Shown: positions 1 through 5,329 of the stretch, in pieces
Layout: every line of letters starts with the position of its first letter
Numbering within the stretch: the stretch's first letter is position 1
Assembly (NCBI GenBank): GCA_019454865.1
Contig: JACFNJ010000164.1
Location: forward strand, 1-5,329
Direction: 5' to 3'
Source of the DNA: Bacteroidia bacterium
GTDB lineage: Bacteria > Bacteroidota > Bacteroidia > UKL13-3
DNA length: 5,329 bases
The notes under the pieces: generated by a model
Seen by the model: the letters and a program-made list of their open reading frames with translations, nothing else
The model's database searches: none
Told to the model about the DNA's origin: nothing
Position numbers and translations under genes: made by a program

Positions 1-352
1 CTTGAACACATTTTAAACCTGCTTCAATTATTTCCCATTTGGACGAATCAATCATGATAGGAACCTTAGCAATATCCGGCTCCGACATTACTAAATGCAA
101 AAACTTAACCATGGCTTCCACTCCATCAATCATTCCTTCATCCATGTTAATATCTATAATTTGAGCACCTCCTTCTACTTGTTCTTTAGCTATCTCAAGT
201 GCTTCATCAAACTTTCCTTCTTTTATTAATCGAAGAAATTTTTTTGAACCCGTTACGTTGGTTCGCTCACCTACATTTATAAAATTTGATCCTTCAAAAA
301 TGGTTAATGGTTCTAAACCCGATAATTGAAGTGTAAATTCTCTTGTACTCAT
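1..352 (-). CDS. metH: Methionine synthase MetH, N-terminal part (pterin-binding domain), truncated by the window edge
   Basis: The visible 117 residues are the start of the methyltetrahydrofolate-binding (pterin) domain of cobalamin-dependent methionine synthase, which passes the methyl group of 5-methyl-THF through B12 to homocysteine. Motifs seen are NVGERTN at residues 26-32, DINMDEG at 67-73 and MIDSSKW at 100-106, all typical of MetH. The reading frame continues off the left edge, where the cobalamin and activation domains would be expected. The chosen ATG (350-352) leads into LSGLEPL, a usual start for Bacteroidota MetH proteins whose homocysteine-binding domain is a separate polypeptide. 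An in-frame ATG further upstream would add a tail unlike the family and was not chosen. There is no Shine-Dalgarno sequence. The gene is divergent from hutI. A free-standing corrinoid/pterin methyltransferase is the alternative, but the match to MetH is much closer. Confidence 0.94.
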   Translation of the reverse strand, partial: MSTREFTLQLSGLEPLTIFEGSNFINVGERTNVTGSKKFLRLIKEGKFDEALEIAKEQVEGGAQIIDINMDEGMIDGVEAMVKFLHLVMSEPDIAKVPIMIDSSKWEIIEAGLKCVQ

Positions 353-382
353 TAAGTATTGTTTAAAATTCTGTGCAAGATA

Positions 383-390
383 CAAAACTA
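383..390 (-). promoter_or_regulatory. Possible -7 box of a metH promoter
   Basis: On the minus strand the sequence reads TAGTTTTG, a full match to the Bacteroidota -7 consensus TAnnTTTG. It would place a transcription start about 24 bases ahead of the metH ATG. No TTG lies at the expected 19-21 base spacing upstream (the corresponding bases are TTT), so the -33 element is weak or absent. An 8-base degenerate match in AT-rich DNA can arise by chance. Confidence 0.35.
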
Positions 391-416
391 TATTAGTCGT
401 GCTATATAAAAATACC

Positions 417-443
417 GCAATATTACTTTTAGTAATACATTGC
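417..443. repeat. Interrupted inverted repeat in the metH-hutI divergent spacer
   Basis: ATTACT, a TTT loop and AGTAAT form a perfect 6-bp stem. This is extended by GCAAT on the left and ATTGC on the right after a two-base AC bulge, giving 11 paired positions in total. It lies between the two divergent start codons, upstream of the possible metH promoter. It could be an operator-like site for a dimeric regulator or a chance palindrome; the sequence alone does not say which. Confidence 0.4.
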
Positions 444-540
444 ATTTTAAAGATAGATACCAAAAAGATACAAGAAACATACAGATATCGGTTACAATAT
501 TTTTAAATCTACTATCTGTTTTGTTATTTGCTTTCCAATT

Positions 541-1794
541 ATGGCACAAACTCTTTTTATCAATATACAATCGTTGTATGGTGTAATTACAACAGATGCT
601 TCAAAAAGAAAATCAGGAAAAGAAATGAATGTTTTTGAAAAAATATCAAATGCTTTTCTACTTACTGATAATGGCTTAATAATGAGTTTTGGCGAAATGA
701 AAGACCTTCCTTCTATATCGGCTGATACAACAGTGGTAGATGTAAAAGGCAGAATGATATTACCATGTTTTGTTGATTCGCATACGCATTTAGTATTTGC
801 AAAAAGCCGTGAAGAAGAGTTTGAAATGCGAATACATGGCAAGAGTTATGAAGAGATAGCAGCAGCCGGAGGTGGTATATTAAACTCTGCTAAAAAATTG
901 GCTACGATGAGTGAAGACGAGTTGTTTGAAAGTGCAAAGGAAAGACTATATGAAGTAATTGGATATGGAACAGGAGCAATAGAAATTAAAAGTGGATACG
1001 GACTTACAGTAGAGGATGAAATAAAAATGTTGCGAGTAATTAAACGCCTTAAAGCAATTTCTCCAATTCCAACTAAATCTACTTTTCTTGGTGCACATGC
1101 AATACCTGCTATTTTTAAAAACAATAGAGAGGCATATATGGATTTAATTATTAATACAATGCTTCCTCAAATTGTAAATGAAAAACTTGCTGATTATTGT
1201 GATGTTTTTTGTGACCAGGGATTTTTTACAGTTGATGAAACGGATAGAATATTAACAGCTGCAAGTAAGCATGGATTAAAAGCTAAAATACATGGCAATG
1301 AATTGGGGTACACCGGTGGAGTTCAAGTTGCAGTAAAACATAACGCATTAAGTGTAGATCATTTGGAATATACCGGAAACGAAGAAATTGAATGTTTATT
1401 AAATAGCAATACCATGCCTGTTGCACTTCCTAATTGTTCATTCTTTTTGGGTATTCCTTATTCACCTACACGAAAAATGATAGATGCAGGATTGCCCGTG
1501 TGCCTTGCAAGTGATTATAATCCGGGCTCGTCTCCTAATGGAAGAATGAGTTTTGTTGTAGCATTAGCGTGTATTAAAATGAAACTAACCCCTGAAGAAG
1601 CATTTAATGCAACTACCATTAATGGAGCATGTGCTATTGAGATGAGTAATGAGGTAGGAAGTATTACAATAGGCAAGCGAGCAAATTTTATTATTACTAA
1701 AACGATACCGTCATTGGCTTATATCCCTTATCGTTTTGGTGTTTATTTGGTGGATGAAGTTGTAATTAACGGTGAAATATGGAGACAGAATTAA
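541..1794 (+). CDS. hutI: Imidazolonepropionase (HutI)
   Basis: HutI hydrolyses 4-imidazolone-5-propionate to N-formimidoyl-L-glutamate, the third step of histidine degradation, in the cytoplasm. It is a metal-dependent amidohydrolase. At 417 residues the length is normal for the family. The metal ligands expected from characterised HutI proteins are present: H81 and H83 in DSHTHLVF, H251 in IHGNELG, and D325 in LASDYNPGS. The substrate and catalytic residues R90, H186 (LGAHAIP), E254 and H274 (VDHLEY) are also in place, so the enzyme looks intact. The start at 541 is the nearest in-frame ATG and gives the usual N-terminus; there is no Shine-Dalgarno sequence and no convincing promoter box. 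The gene stands alone here: no hutH, hutU or hutG is next to it. It ends just before a strong bidirectional terminator. Confidence 0.97.
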   Translation: MAQTLFINIQSLYGVITTDASKRKSGKEMNVFEKISNAFLLTDNGLIMSFGEMKDLPSISADTTVVDVKGRMILPCFVDSHTHLVFAKSREEEFEMRIHGKSYEEIAAAGGGILNSAKKLATMSEDELFESAKERLYEVIGYGTGAIEIKSGYGLTVEDEIKMLRVIKRLKAISPIPTKSTFLGAHAIPAIFKNNREAYMDLIINTMLPQIVNEKLADYCDVFCDQGFFTVDETDRILTAASKHGLKAKIHGNELGYTGGVQVAVKHNALSVDHLEYTGNEEIECLLNSNTMPVALPNCSFFLGIPYSPTRKMIDAGLPVCLASDYNPGSSPNGRMSFVVALACIKMKLTPEEAFNATTINGACAIEMSNEVGSITIGKRANFIITKTIPSLAYIPYRFGVYLVDEVVINGEIWRQN

Positions 1795-1800
1795 AGCAAT

Positions 1801-1832
1801 AAAAAAACCGATTCTTTTGAATCGGTTTTTTT
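1801..1832. terminator. Bidirectional rho-independent terminator between convergent genes
   Basis: This is a perfect palindrome: seven A, CCGATTC, a TTTT loop, GAATCGG, then seven T. The hairpin has a GC-containing core, with a T tract following it on either strand. It begins six bases after the hutI stop and ends one base before the stop codon of the minus-strand small-protein gene, so it can end transcripts from both sides. Confidence 0.9.
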
Positions 1833-1833
1833 A

Positions 1834-2100
1834 TTACGAAGATTTTTTTGAGCTACAGCAAGATTTTTTGCTTTTTTCGCTACCACAACTTTTCTTTTCA
1901 GTCATGTCACAATTTTTTTCACTCTTTTTTTCTTCCGCAGGCAACGCATCGGTTGAAATTACTTGATTGGATTGTGGTGCTTGTTTTACTTCCGCTTCAG
2001 TTGTTTTTGCTTTTGGCTTCTTGTCTTTAGGTGTTGTTTGAGCATATCCAACGGAAGCAAACATTCCTAAAACCATTGCACTTAAAAATAATTTTTTCAT
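1834..2100 (-). CDS. Small exported Lys/Cys-rich protein of unknown function
   Basis: I do not recognise this 88-residue protein. Residues 1-20 form a clear Sec signal peptide: two lysines, a hydrophobic stretch (LFLSAMVLGMFASVG) and a small-residue site, with likely cleavage after GYA. The mature part has about 68 residues, 16 of them lysine, many Ser, Glu and Thr, and looks disordered. Four cysteines cluster at the C-terminus (C64, C72, C81, C82, the last two adjacent). Such a tail could bind metal or form disulfides in the periplasm, but this is inference. No lipobox cysteine is present. It lies 56 bases downstream of psd and may be the last gene of that transcription unit, ending with tandem TAA codons beside the shared terminator. 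Plus-strand reading frames over the same bases have no comparable features and were dismissed. Confidence 0.77.
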   Translation of the reverse strand: MKKLFLSAMVLGMFASVGYAQTTPKDKKPKAKTTEAEVKQAPQSNQVISTDALPAEEKKSEKNCDMTEKKSCGSEKSKKSCCSSKKSS

Positions 2101-2156
2101 ATTCTGTATTCTATTTTGGTGCTAAATTAATGAATTAAAGTTAAATAAATACTTAA

Positions 2157-2813
2157 TTATTTCAATTCTGCCAATACAGTTCGTCCTCCCTTTACCACCT
2201 GGTTAAGTTCAACATTAATTTTTGTTCCGATTGGCACAAAGATATCAACGCGTGAACCAAATTTAATAAAGCCCATTTCGTCTGCTTGTGCAACATGTTG
2301 TCCCTCCTTTACATACCAAACAATTCGTTTTGCTAAAGCTCCTGCTATTTGACGAAATAATACTTGAACTCCCGATTTGGTTTCAATTACTGTAGTTGTT
2401 CTTTCATTTTCTGTTGATGATTTAGGATGCCATGCAACTAAATACAGCCCTTTGTGGTATTTAAAATATTTAACTAACCCGCCCACAGGATTTCTATTTA
2501 CATGCACATTAAATGGCGACATAAACACCGATATTTGTAAGCGCTTTTCTTTAAAATATTCTGTTTCTTCAACCTGCTCAATTACTACTACCTTGCCATC
2601 AGCCGGTGATATTACAAGATTTTCACCCAGTGTAGGTGTAATTTTAGGGTTTCTGAAGAATTGAAGAACAATTATTAGCAGCCCAATCGATAAAATCAGA
2701 AATATATTTTGAACCAATACCATTTCGGGTAATAGAAATTGCACAATAGCATTAATGGCAAACAATACTGCTAATGTTATAGATATAGTTGTACTTCCTT
2801 CTTTGTGTATCAT
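2157..2813 (-). CDS. psd: Phosphatidylserine decarboxylase proenzyme, short form
   Basis: Psd converts phosphatidylserine to phosphatidylethanolamine at the cytoplasmic membrane using a pyruvoyl cofactor made by self-cleavage. The 218-residue length fits the short (PSD-A type) family found in many Bacteroidota rather than the longer E. coli enzyme. Two hydrophobic helices at about residues 9-28 and 34-53 anchor it in the membrane. SPADGKV holds D72, and SPFNVHVNRNPVGG holds H104, the expected partners of the cleavage serine. The cleavage site is in KFGSRVD, between G186 and S187, giving a beta chain of 186 residues and an alpha chain of 32 with S187 as pyruvoyl. All key residues are present. 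The start (MIHKEG) is typical of the family. The gene begins 18 bases after the glutamate dehydrogenase stop without a visible promoter, so it is probably co-transcribed with it. Confidence 0.95.
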   Translation of the reverse strand: MIHKEGSTTISITLAVLFAINAIVQFLLPEMVLVQNIFLILSIGLLIIVLQFFRNPKITPTLGENLVISPADGKVVVIEQVEETEYFKEKRLQISVFMSPFNVHVNRNPVGGLVKYFKYHKGLYLVAWHPKSSTENERTTTVIETKSGVQVLFRQIAGALAKRIVWYVKEGQHVAQADEMGFIKFGSRVDIFVPIGTKINVELNQVVKGGRTVLAELK

Positions 2814-2831
2814 AATTTTTTGTTTATAAAT

Positions 2832-4100
2832 TTAACAAGATCCTCTTAATTCAAAAGCCTCGGTTACTTTGTTTATTGAAACAATATAAGCAGCAATTCG
2901 TAAAGAAACTTTGTAGCGTTGTGCTGTATAAAAAATTGTTTTTAATGCCCTTCTTATTGTATCATCTGCTTGTTGGTTTACTCGCTCTTCTGTCCAATAC
3001 TCACCGGCTTTATTTTGAACCCACTCGTAATAACTCACGGTAACTCCTCCGGCATTTGCTAATATATCAGGCACTATAATTATCCCTTTTTTATTTAAAA
3101 TTTTATCAGCTCCGGCTGTTATTGGTCCGTTTGCTCCTTCTACTATTAGTTTTGCTTTAATTTTTGAAGCATTGTTCAGAGTAATTTGATTTTCCATAGC
3201 TGCCGGAATTAAAATTGTTGTTTTCAGTTCGAGCAATTGTGCATTCGAAATTTTTTCTGCTGCAAATCCTTTTAATAATCCACCGTTTTTATTTTTATGT
3301 TGGATTGCAGCATCTATATCAATTCCATTTGGATTATAATATCCGCCTGTTACATCGCTTATAGCTATTATTTTTACTCCTTGGTCTGCCAATAATTTAG
3401 CAGATATAGAACCTACATTTCCAAACCCTTGAACAACACATGTGCAATCGGCAGGTAATATCGAAAGGCTTTCAAGTGCTCCGAGTGTAGCCACCATAAT
3501 TCCTCTTCCGGTAGCTTCAACCCTTCCTAACGAACCTCCAAGTGGTATGGGCTTTCCAGTAACTACGGCAGGCGAATGTTTTCCTACAATTCTTGAATAT
3601 TCATCCATTATCCAAGCCATTTCTTGTTGTCCTGTACCCATATCCGGAGCCGGAATATCTTTATCCGGTCCAAACACATCCGACATTAATGCCGTATAGT
3701 TTCGTGTGAGCCGTTCCAATTCGCCTTTGCTTAATTTAGTAGGGTCGCATTTTATTCCTCCTTTACCACCACCATACGGAAGCCCAACAACTGCGCAGTT
3801 CCAAGTCATCCAAGCTGCTAATGCCCGCACTTCATCCTCGTTTACATCCATGCTGTAGCGTATTCCGCCTTTTGATGGACCCAAGCTGGTATTATGTATT
3901 ACGCGATATCCCGGAAATATTTGAACCGTGTCATTATCCATTTTTACAGGCACTGATACAGAAACTATTTTTTTGGGGTATTTTAAAACTTCTAATATAT
4001 GTTTATCAATTTTAATAAGTTGTGCTGCTTCTATCAGATAACTCATCATGGATTCTACCGGATTGTTATCTTCATTAGACGAGGTTTTTTGTTTTGCCAT
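2832..4100 (-). CDS. Glu/Leu/Phe/Val dehydrogenase, probably glutamate dehydrogenase
   Basis: This family catalyses reversible NAD(P)-dependent oxidative deamination, here most likely of glutamate to 2-oxoglutarate and ammonia in the cytoplasm. At 422 residues it matches the usual length of about 420. The N-terminal substrate domain has GPSKGGIRY with K77 (substrate carboxylate), the glycine-rich PYGGGKGGI with catalytic K113, and PAPDMGT with D153. The Rossmann fold carries GFGNVG at 225-230, and SDVTGG (248-253) follows in the coenzyme region. NAGGVTVSYYEW includes S356, in the position used to bind the glutamate side chain; K77 with S356 favours glutamate over leucine or phenylalanine. Cofactor preference cannot be settled. 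The gene has its own promoter in the gap after the kinase gene and leads directly into psd. The start gives a normal N-terminus without a Shine-Dalgarno sequence. The symbol (gdhA or gudB) is left open. Confidence 0.96.
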   Translation of the reverse strand: MAKQKTSSNEDNNPVESMMSYLIEAAQLIKIDKHILEVLKYPKKIVSVSVPVKMDNDTVQIFPGYRVIHNTSLGPSKGGIRYSMDVNEDEVRALAAWMTWNCAVVGLPYGGGKGGIKCDPTKLSKGELERLTRNYTALMSDVFGPDKDIPAPDMGTGQQEMAWIMDEYSRIVGKHSPAVVTGKPIPLGGSLGRVEATGRGIMVATLGALESLSILPADCTCVVQGFGNVGSISAKLLADQGVKIIAISDVTGGYYNPNGIDIDAAIQHKNKNGGLLKGFAAEKISNAQLLELKTTILIPAAMENQITLNNASKIKAKLIVEGANGPITAGADKILNKKGIIIVPDILANAGGVTVSYYEWVQNKAGEYWTEERVNQQADDTIRRALKTIFYTAQRYKVSLRIAAYIVSINKVTEAFELRGSC

Positions 4101-4126
4101 TCGTTTTTGATATGTATTATTTCAAA

Positions 4127-4156
4127 CAAATGTAGAAAAAGTGAAATACTAAACAA
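4127..4156 (-). promoter_or_regulatory. Bacteroidota-type promoter for glutamate dehydrogenase (and psd)
   Basis: On the minus strand, TTG (4154-4156) is followed after exactly 19 bases by TACATTTG (4127-4134). This is a complete match to the Bacteroidota primary sigma pattern of TTG near -33 and TAnnTTTG near -7. Transcription would start at about 4121, leaving a leader of about 20 bases. The promoter sits in the 64-base gap after the kinase stop codon, so the dehydrogenase can be expressed independently of the kinase. Confidence 0.72.
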
Positions 4157-4164
4157 GCAGTTTG

Positions 4165-4593
4165 TTATAAAGCTGCGAGATTAAACTTAATCAGGTTTTT
4201 AAAACGATTAACCCGTTGATTTAAATCTTCGTCAGTAAGGTCATTCAAACGTTCTGTGCCAAATTTTTCAACACAAAAACTTGCCATAGCCGAGCCATAA
4301 ATAATTGCATTTTTCATGTTCTCAAAACTGATGTCATTTGTTTTGGCTAAGTACCCTATAAATCCTCCTGCAAATGTGTCGCCAGCACCGGTTGGGTCAA
4401 ATACATCTTCAAGCGGTAATGCCGGAGCAAAAAATACTTCTTTTTGATAAAACAAAAGTGCACCGTTTTCTCCTTTTTTAATGATTAAATATTTTGGCCC
4501 CATTGCTTGAATTTTCTCAGCTGCTTTAACCAATGAGTATTCGCCTGAAAGTTGTCTTGCTTCTTCATCATTAATTGAAAGTACATCTACCAT
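4165..4593 (-). CDS. PfkB-family kinase, C-terminal fragment
   Basis: This 142-residue frame carries the catalytic and ATP-binding half of the kinase: INDEEARQLSG near the start, then the PfkB signature DPTGAGDTFAGGF at fragment residues 66-78, with D72 the catalytic base. Its ATG happens to be the codon where the family sequence resumes after the indel, and it overlaps the N-terminal fragment by 23 bases. Independent translation by re-initiation is conceivable, but there is no ribosome-binding site. It is better read as the second half of the frameshifted gene. Confidence 0.7.
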   Translation of the reverse strand: MVDVLSINDEEARQLSGEYSLVKAAEKIQAMGPKYLIIKKGENGALLFYQKEVFFAPALPLEDVFDPTGAGDTFAGGFIGYLAKTNDISFENMKNAIIYGSAMASFCVEKFGTERLNDLTDEDLNQRVNRFKNLIKFNLAAL

Positions 4594-5089
4594 TTTTTAA
4601 TGTTTGTTTCAATTCATCCAATGCAACTTCCATCCAAAAGTTCATGGTGTCCATCACTACCAATTTTGGGCGTTTTTGTAAACGATTTAATACTGTTTGT
4701 TGTACAGCAGGAGATAAATTGCCTAACATTAAATACTCGCAATCCTGATACGAATCCGGTATTATAGGGTCAAATGTTCCTAACACATTAAGCTCGGTTA
4801 CCAATGTGTCTCTTGTGTTCATATCGGTATGGTACTTGCCACTCCAAAAAAAAGATTTTTCTCCTTTTTTAATTTGTAATCCTTCAGTATCTACTCCTTT
4901 ATCTTGAAGTTTTTGAATAAATTCATTTGGAAAGTCTTCGCCTACAACTGCTACTAATTTTGATTTTTTAGTAAAGTAACTTGCCGTTAAACTAATATAA
5001 GAAGCTGCACCTCCTATAATTTTATCTGTTTTCCCAAATGGGGTTTCGATGGCATCAAAAGCCACGCTGCCAACAACTAATAAGCTCAT
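4571..5089 (-). CDS. PfkB-family kinase, N-terminal fragment
   Basis: This 172-residue frame starts MSLLVVGSVAFDAIETPFG, a normal PfkB N-terminus, and includes the glycine pair of the substrate-binding region (GGAAS, 26-30). The lid and dimer-interface stretch with FFWSGKYHTDMNTRDT lies around residues 80-95. Residues 1-165 are family sequence; the last seven (NGRCTFN) arise only after the frameshift and precede a TAA stop. On its own it lacks the ATP-binding and catalytic half, so it should not be an active kinase. Confidence 0.7.
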   Translation of the reverse strand: MSLLVVGSVAFDAIETPFGKTDKIIGGAASYISLTASYFTKKSKLVAVVGEDFPNEFIQKLQDKGVDTEGLQIKKGEKSFFWSGKYHTDMNTRDTLVTELNVLGTFDPIIPDSYQDCEYLMLGNLSPAVQQTVLNRLQKRPKLVVMDTMNFWMEVALDELKQTLKNGRCTFN

Positions 5090-5201
5090 TTATAAATGTA
5101 TTTAAATTATTTTTTTGCAAATATTGCATTTTTAATCTTTATAAACTAATATTGCATCCCCTTTCAGAAACAAAATTTGTATTTTGAAAGTCTAACCAAA
5201 C

Positions 5202-5275
5202 TCCTTGATAGCTCAGCTGGTTAGAGCGACTGACTGTTAATCAGTAGGTCCCTGGTTCGAGCCCAGGTCAGGGAG
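5202..5275 (+). tRNA. tRNA-Asn (anticodon GTT)
   Basis: The cloverleaf folds fully. The acceptor stem is TCCTTGA with TCAGGGA (one G-T pair), the D stem is GCTC with GAGC, and the anticodon stem is ACTGA with TCAGT. The loop is CTGTTAA, with anticodon GTT at 5236-5238. The variable loop is AGGTC, and the T arm is CCTGG-TTCGAGC-CCAGG. The discriminator is G73, the usual asparagine identity base. The 3' CCA is not encoded (the next bases are CAA), so it must be added by the CCA-adding enzyme. The gene is divergent from the kinase and is followed immediately by a terminator. Confidence 0.98.
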
Positions 5276-5276
5276 C

Positions 5277-5315
5277 AATAAAAGGAGGTCATTTTTTTGG
5301 CCTCCTTTTATTTTT
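5277..5315 (+). terminator. Rho-independent terminator of tRNA-Asn
   Basis: AATAAAAGGAGGTC pairs with GGCCTCCTTTTATT across an eight-base loop (A followed by seven T), giving a 14-bp stem with one T-G wobble. A run of T (5311-5315) follows. It starts two bases after the mature tRNA end, as expected for a single-gene tRNA transcript. The last 14 bases of the window beyond it hold nothing recognisable. Confidence 0.9.
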
Positions 5316-5329
5316 GTTATGTGTTTTTA

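Larger units (their letters stand above)
4165..5089 (-). pseudogene. PfkB-family sugar kinase gene interrupted by a one-base frameshift
   Basis: Two overlapping reading frames together make one complete PfkB (ribokinase-like) kinase. The first encodes residues 1-165 of the family sequence up to QTLK; the second resumes at once with MVDVLSINDEEARQLSG. Deleting one A from the six-A run (T4593-T4598 on the plus strand) would restore an uninterrupted protein of 307 residues, a normal length. No other damage is visible: the N-terminal substrate-side GGAAS (26-30) and the C-terminal DPTGAGDTF, with the catalytic aspartate at restored residue 237, are intact. This suggests a sequencing error or a very recent mutation rather than an old pseudogene. 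The family phosphorylates sugars, nucleosides or related small molecules; the substrate here is unknown. The gene is divergent from tRNA-Asn and lies upstream of the dehydrogenase. Confidence 0.88.

Noticed and set aside
455..485. Repeated GATAC words in the metH-hutI spacer
   Set aside because: Short, irregularly spaced and AT-rich; consistent with chance.
353..540. Cobalamin or SAM riboswitch ahead of metH
   Set aside because: The likely leader is only about 24 bases and no B12-box or SAM-riboswitch core is visible.
388..570. Minus-strand 60-residue reading frame in the metH-hutI spacer
   Set aside because: It overlaps the hutI start, has no family resemblance, and has a composition like translated AT-rich spacer DNA.
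492..1124. Minus-strand reading frames (492-842 and 846-1124) inside hutI
   Set aside because: They are shadows of hutI, whose catalytic residues are all present in the plus-strand frame.
1772..2030. Plus-strand reading frames over the small-protein gene
   Set aside because: They are Phe/Leu/Ser-rich mirrors of the Lys/Glu-rich minus-strand gene. One runs through the terminator hairpin, and neither has a credible start context.
2377..2664. Plus-strand 95-residue reading frame inside psd
   Set aside because: Antisense shadow of psd, which has intact motifs in its own frame.
3442..4184. Plus-strand reading frames opposite glutamate dehydrogenase
   Set aside because: Antisense shadows of a well-conserved enzyme; no recognisable domains.
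5090..5201. Promoters for the kinase and tRNA-Asn in the divergent spacer
   Set aside because: Only near matches were seen: TATTTTG at 5180-5186 on the plus strand is one base short, and TAGTTTAT on the minus strand has wrong spacing. Neither is good enough to call.
5202..5329. tRNA-Asn as an integration (att) site
   Set aside because: No integrase gene or repeat of the tRNA 3' end is seen in the window, and the tRNA is followed at once by its terminator.

Overview
This is an ordinary low-GC chromosomal segment from a member of the Bacteroidota. The evidence is the A+T-rich DNA, the absence of Shine-Dalgarno sequences in front of every gene, a promoter matching the Bacteroidota sigma-factor pattern (TTG, 19 bases, TAnnTTTG) ahead of the glutamate dehydrogenase gene, and protein sequences that all read as Bacteroidota versions of their families. 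The genus cannot be fixed from this window.

Layout from left to right: the 5' part of metH on the minus strand, running off the left edge and starting directly at the folate (pterin) domain; a 188-base divergent spacer with a possible metH promoter and an interrupted inverted repeat; hutI (imidazolonepropionase) on the plus strand; a perfect-palindrome terminator shared by convergent genes; then a minus-strand series read from right to left. That series comprises a PfkB-family sugar kinase gene broken by a one-base frameshift, a Glu/Leu/Phe/Val-type (glutamate) dehydrogenase with its own promoter, phosphatidylserine decarboxylase 18 bases downstream, and a small secreted Lys/Cys-rich protein. 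At the right edge a tRNA-Asn gene on the plus strand is followed by a strong terminator.

The genes are mostly housekeeping: methionine and one-carbon metabolism, histidine breakdown, glutamate and ammonia interconversion, and membrane phosphatidylethanolamine synthesis. Histidine breakdown through HutI leads towards glutamate, which the nearby dehydrogenase can deaminate, but the two genes lie on opposite strands and nothing shows joint regulation. No mobile element, CRISPR array, defence system or clearly new system is visible. The points worth a second look are the homopolymer frameshift in the kinase, the metH gene that lacks its homocysteine domain, the small Lys/Cys-rich exported protein, and the inverted repeat between metH and hutI.
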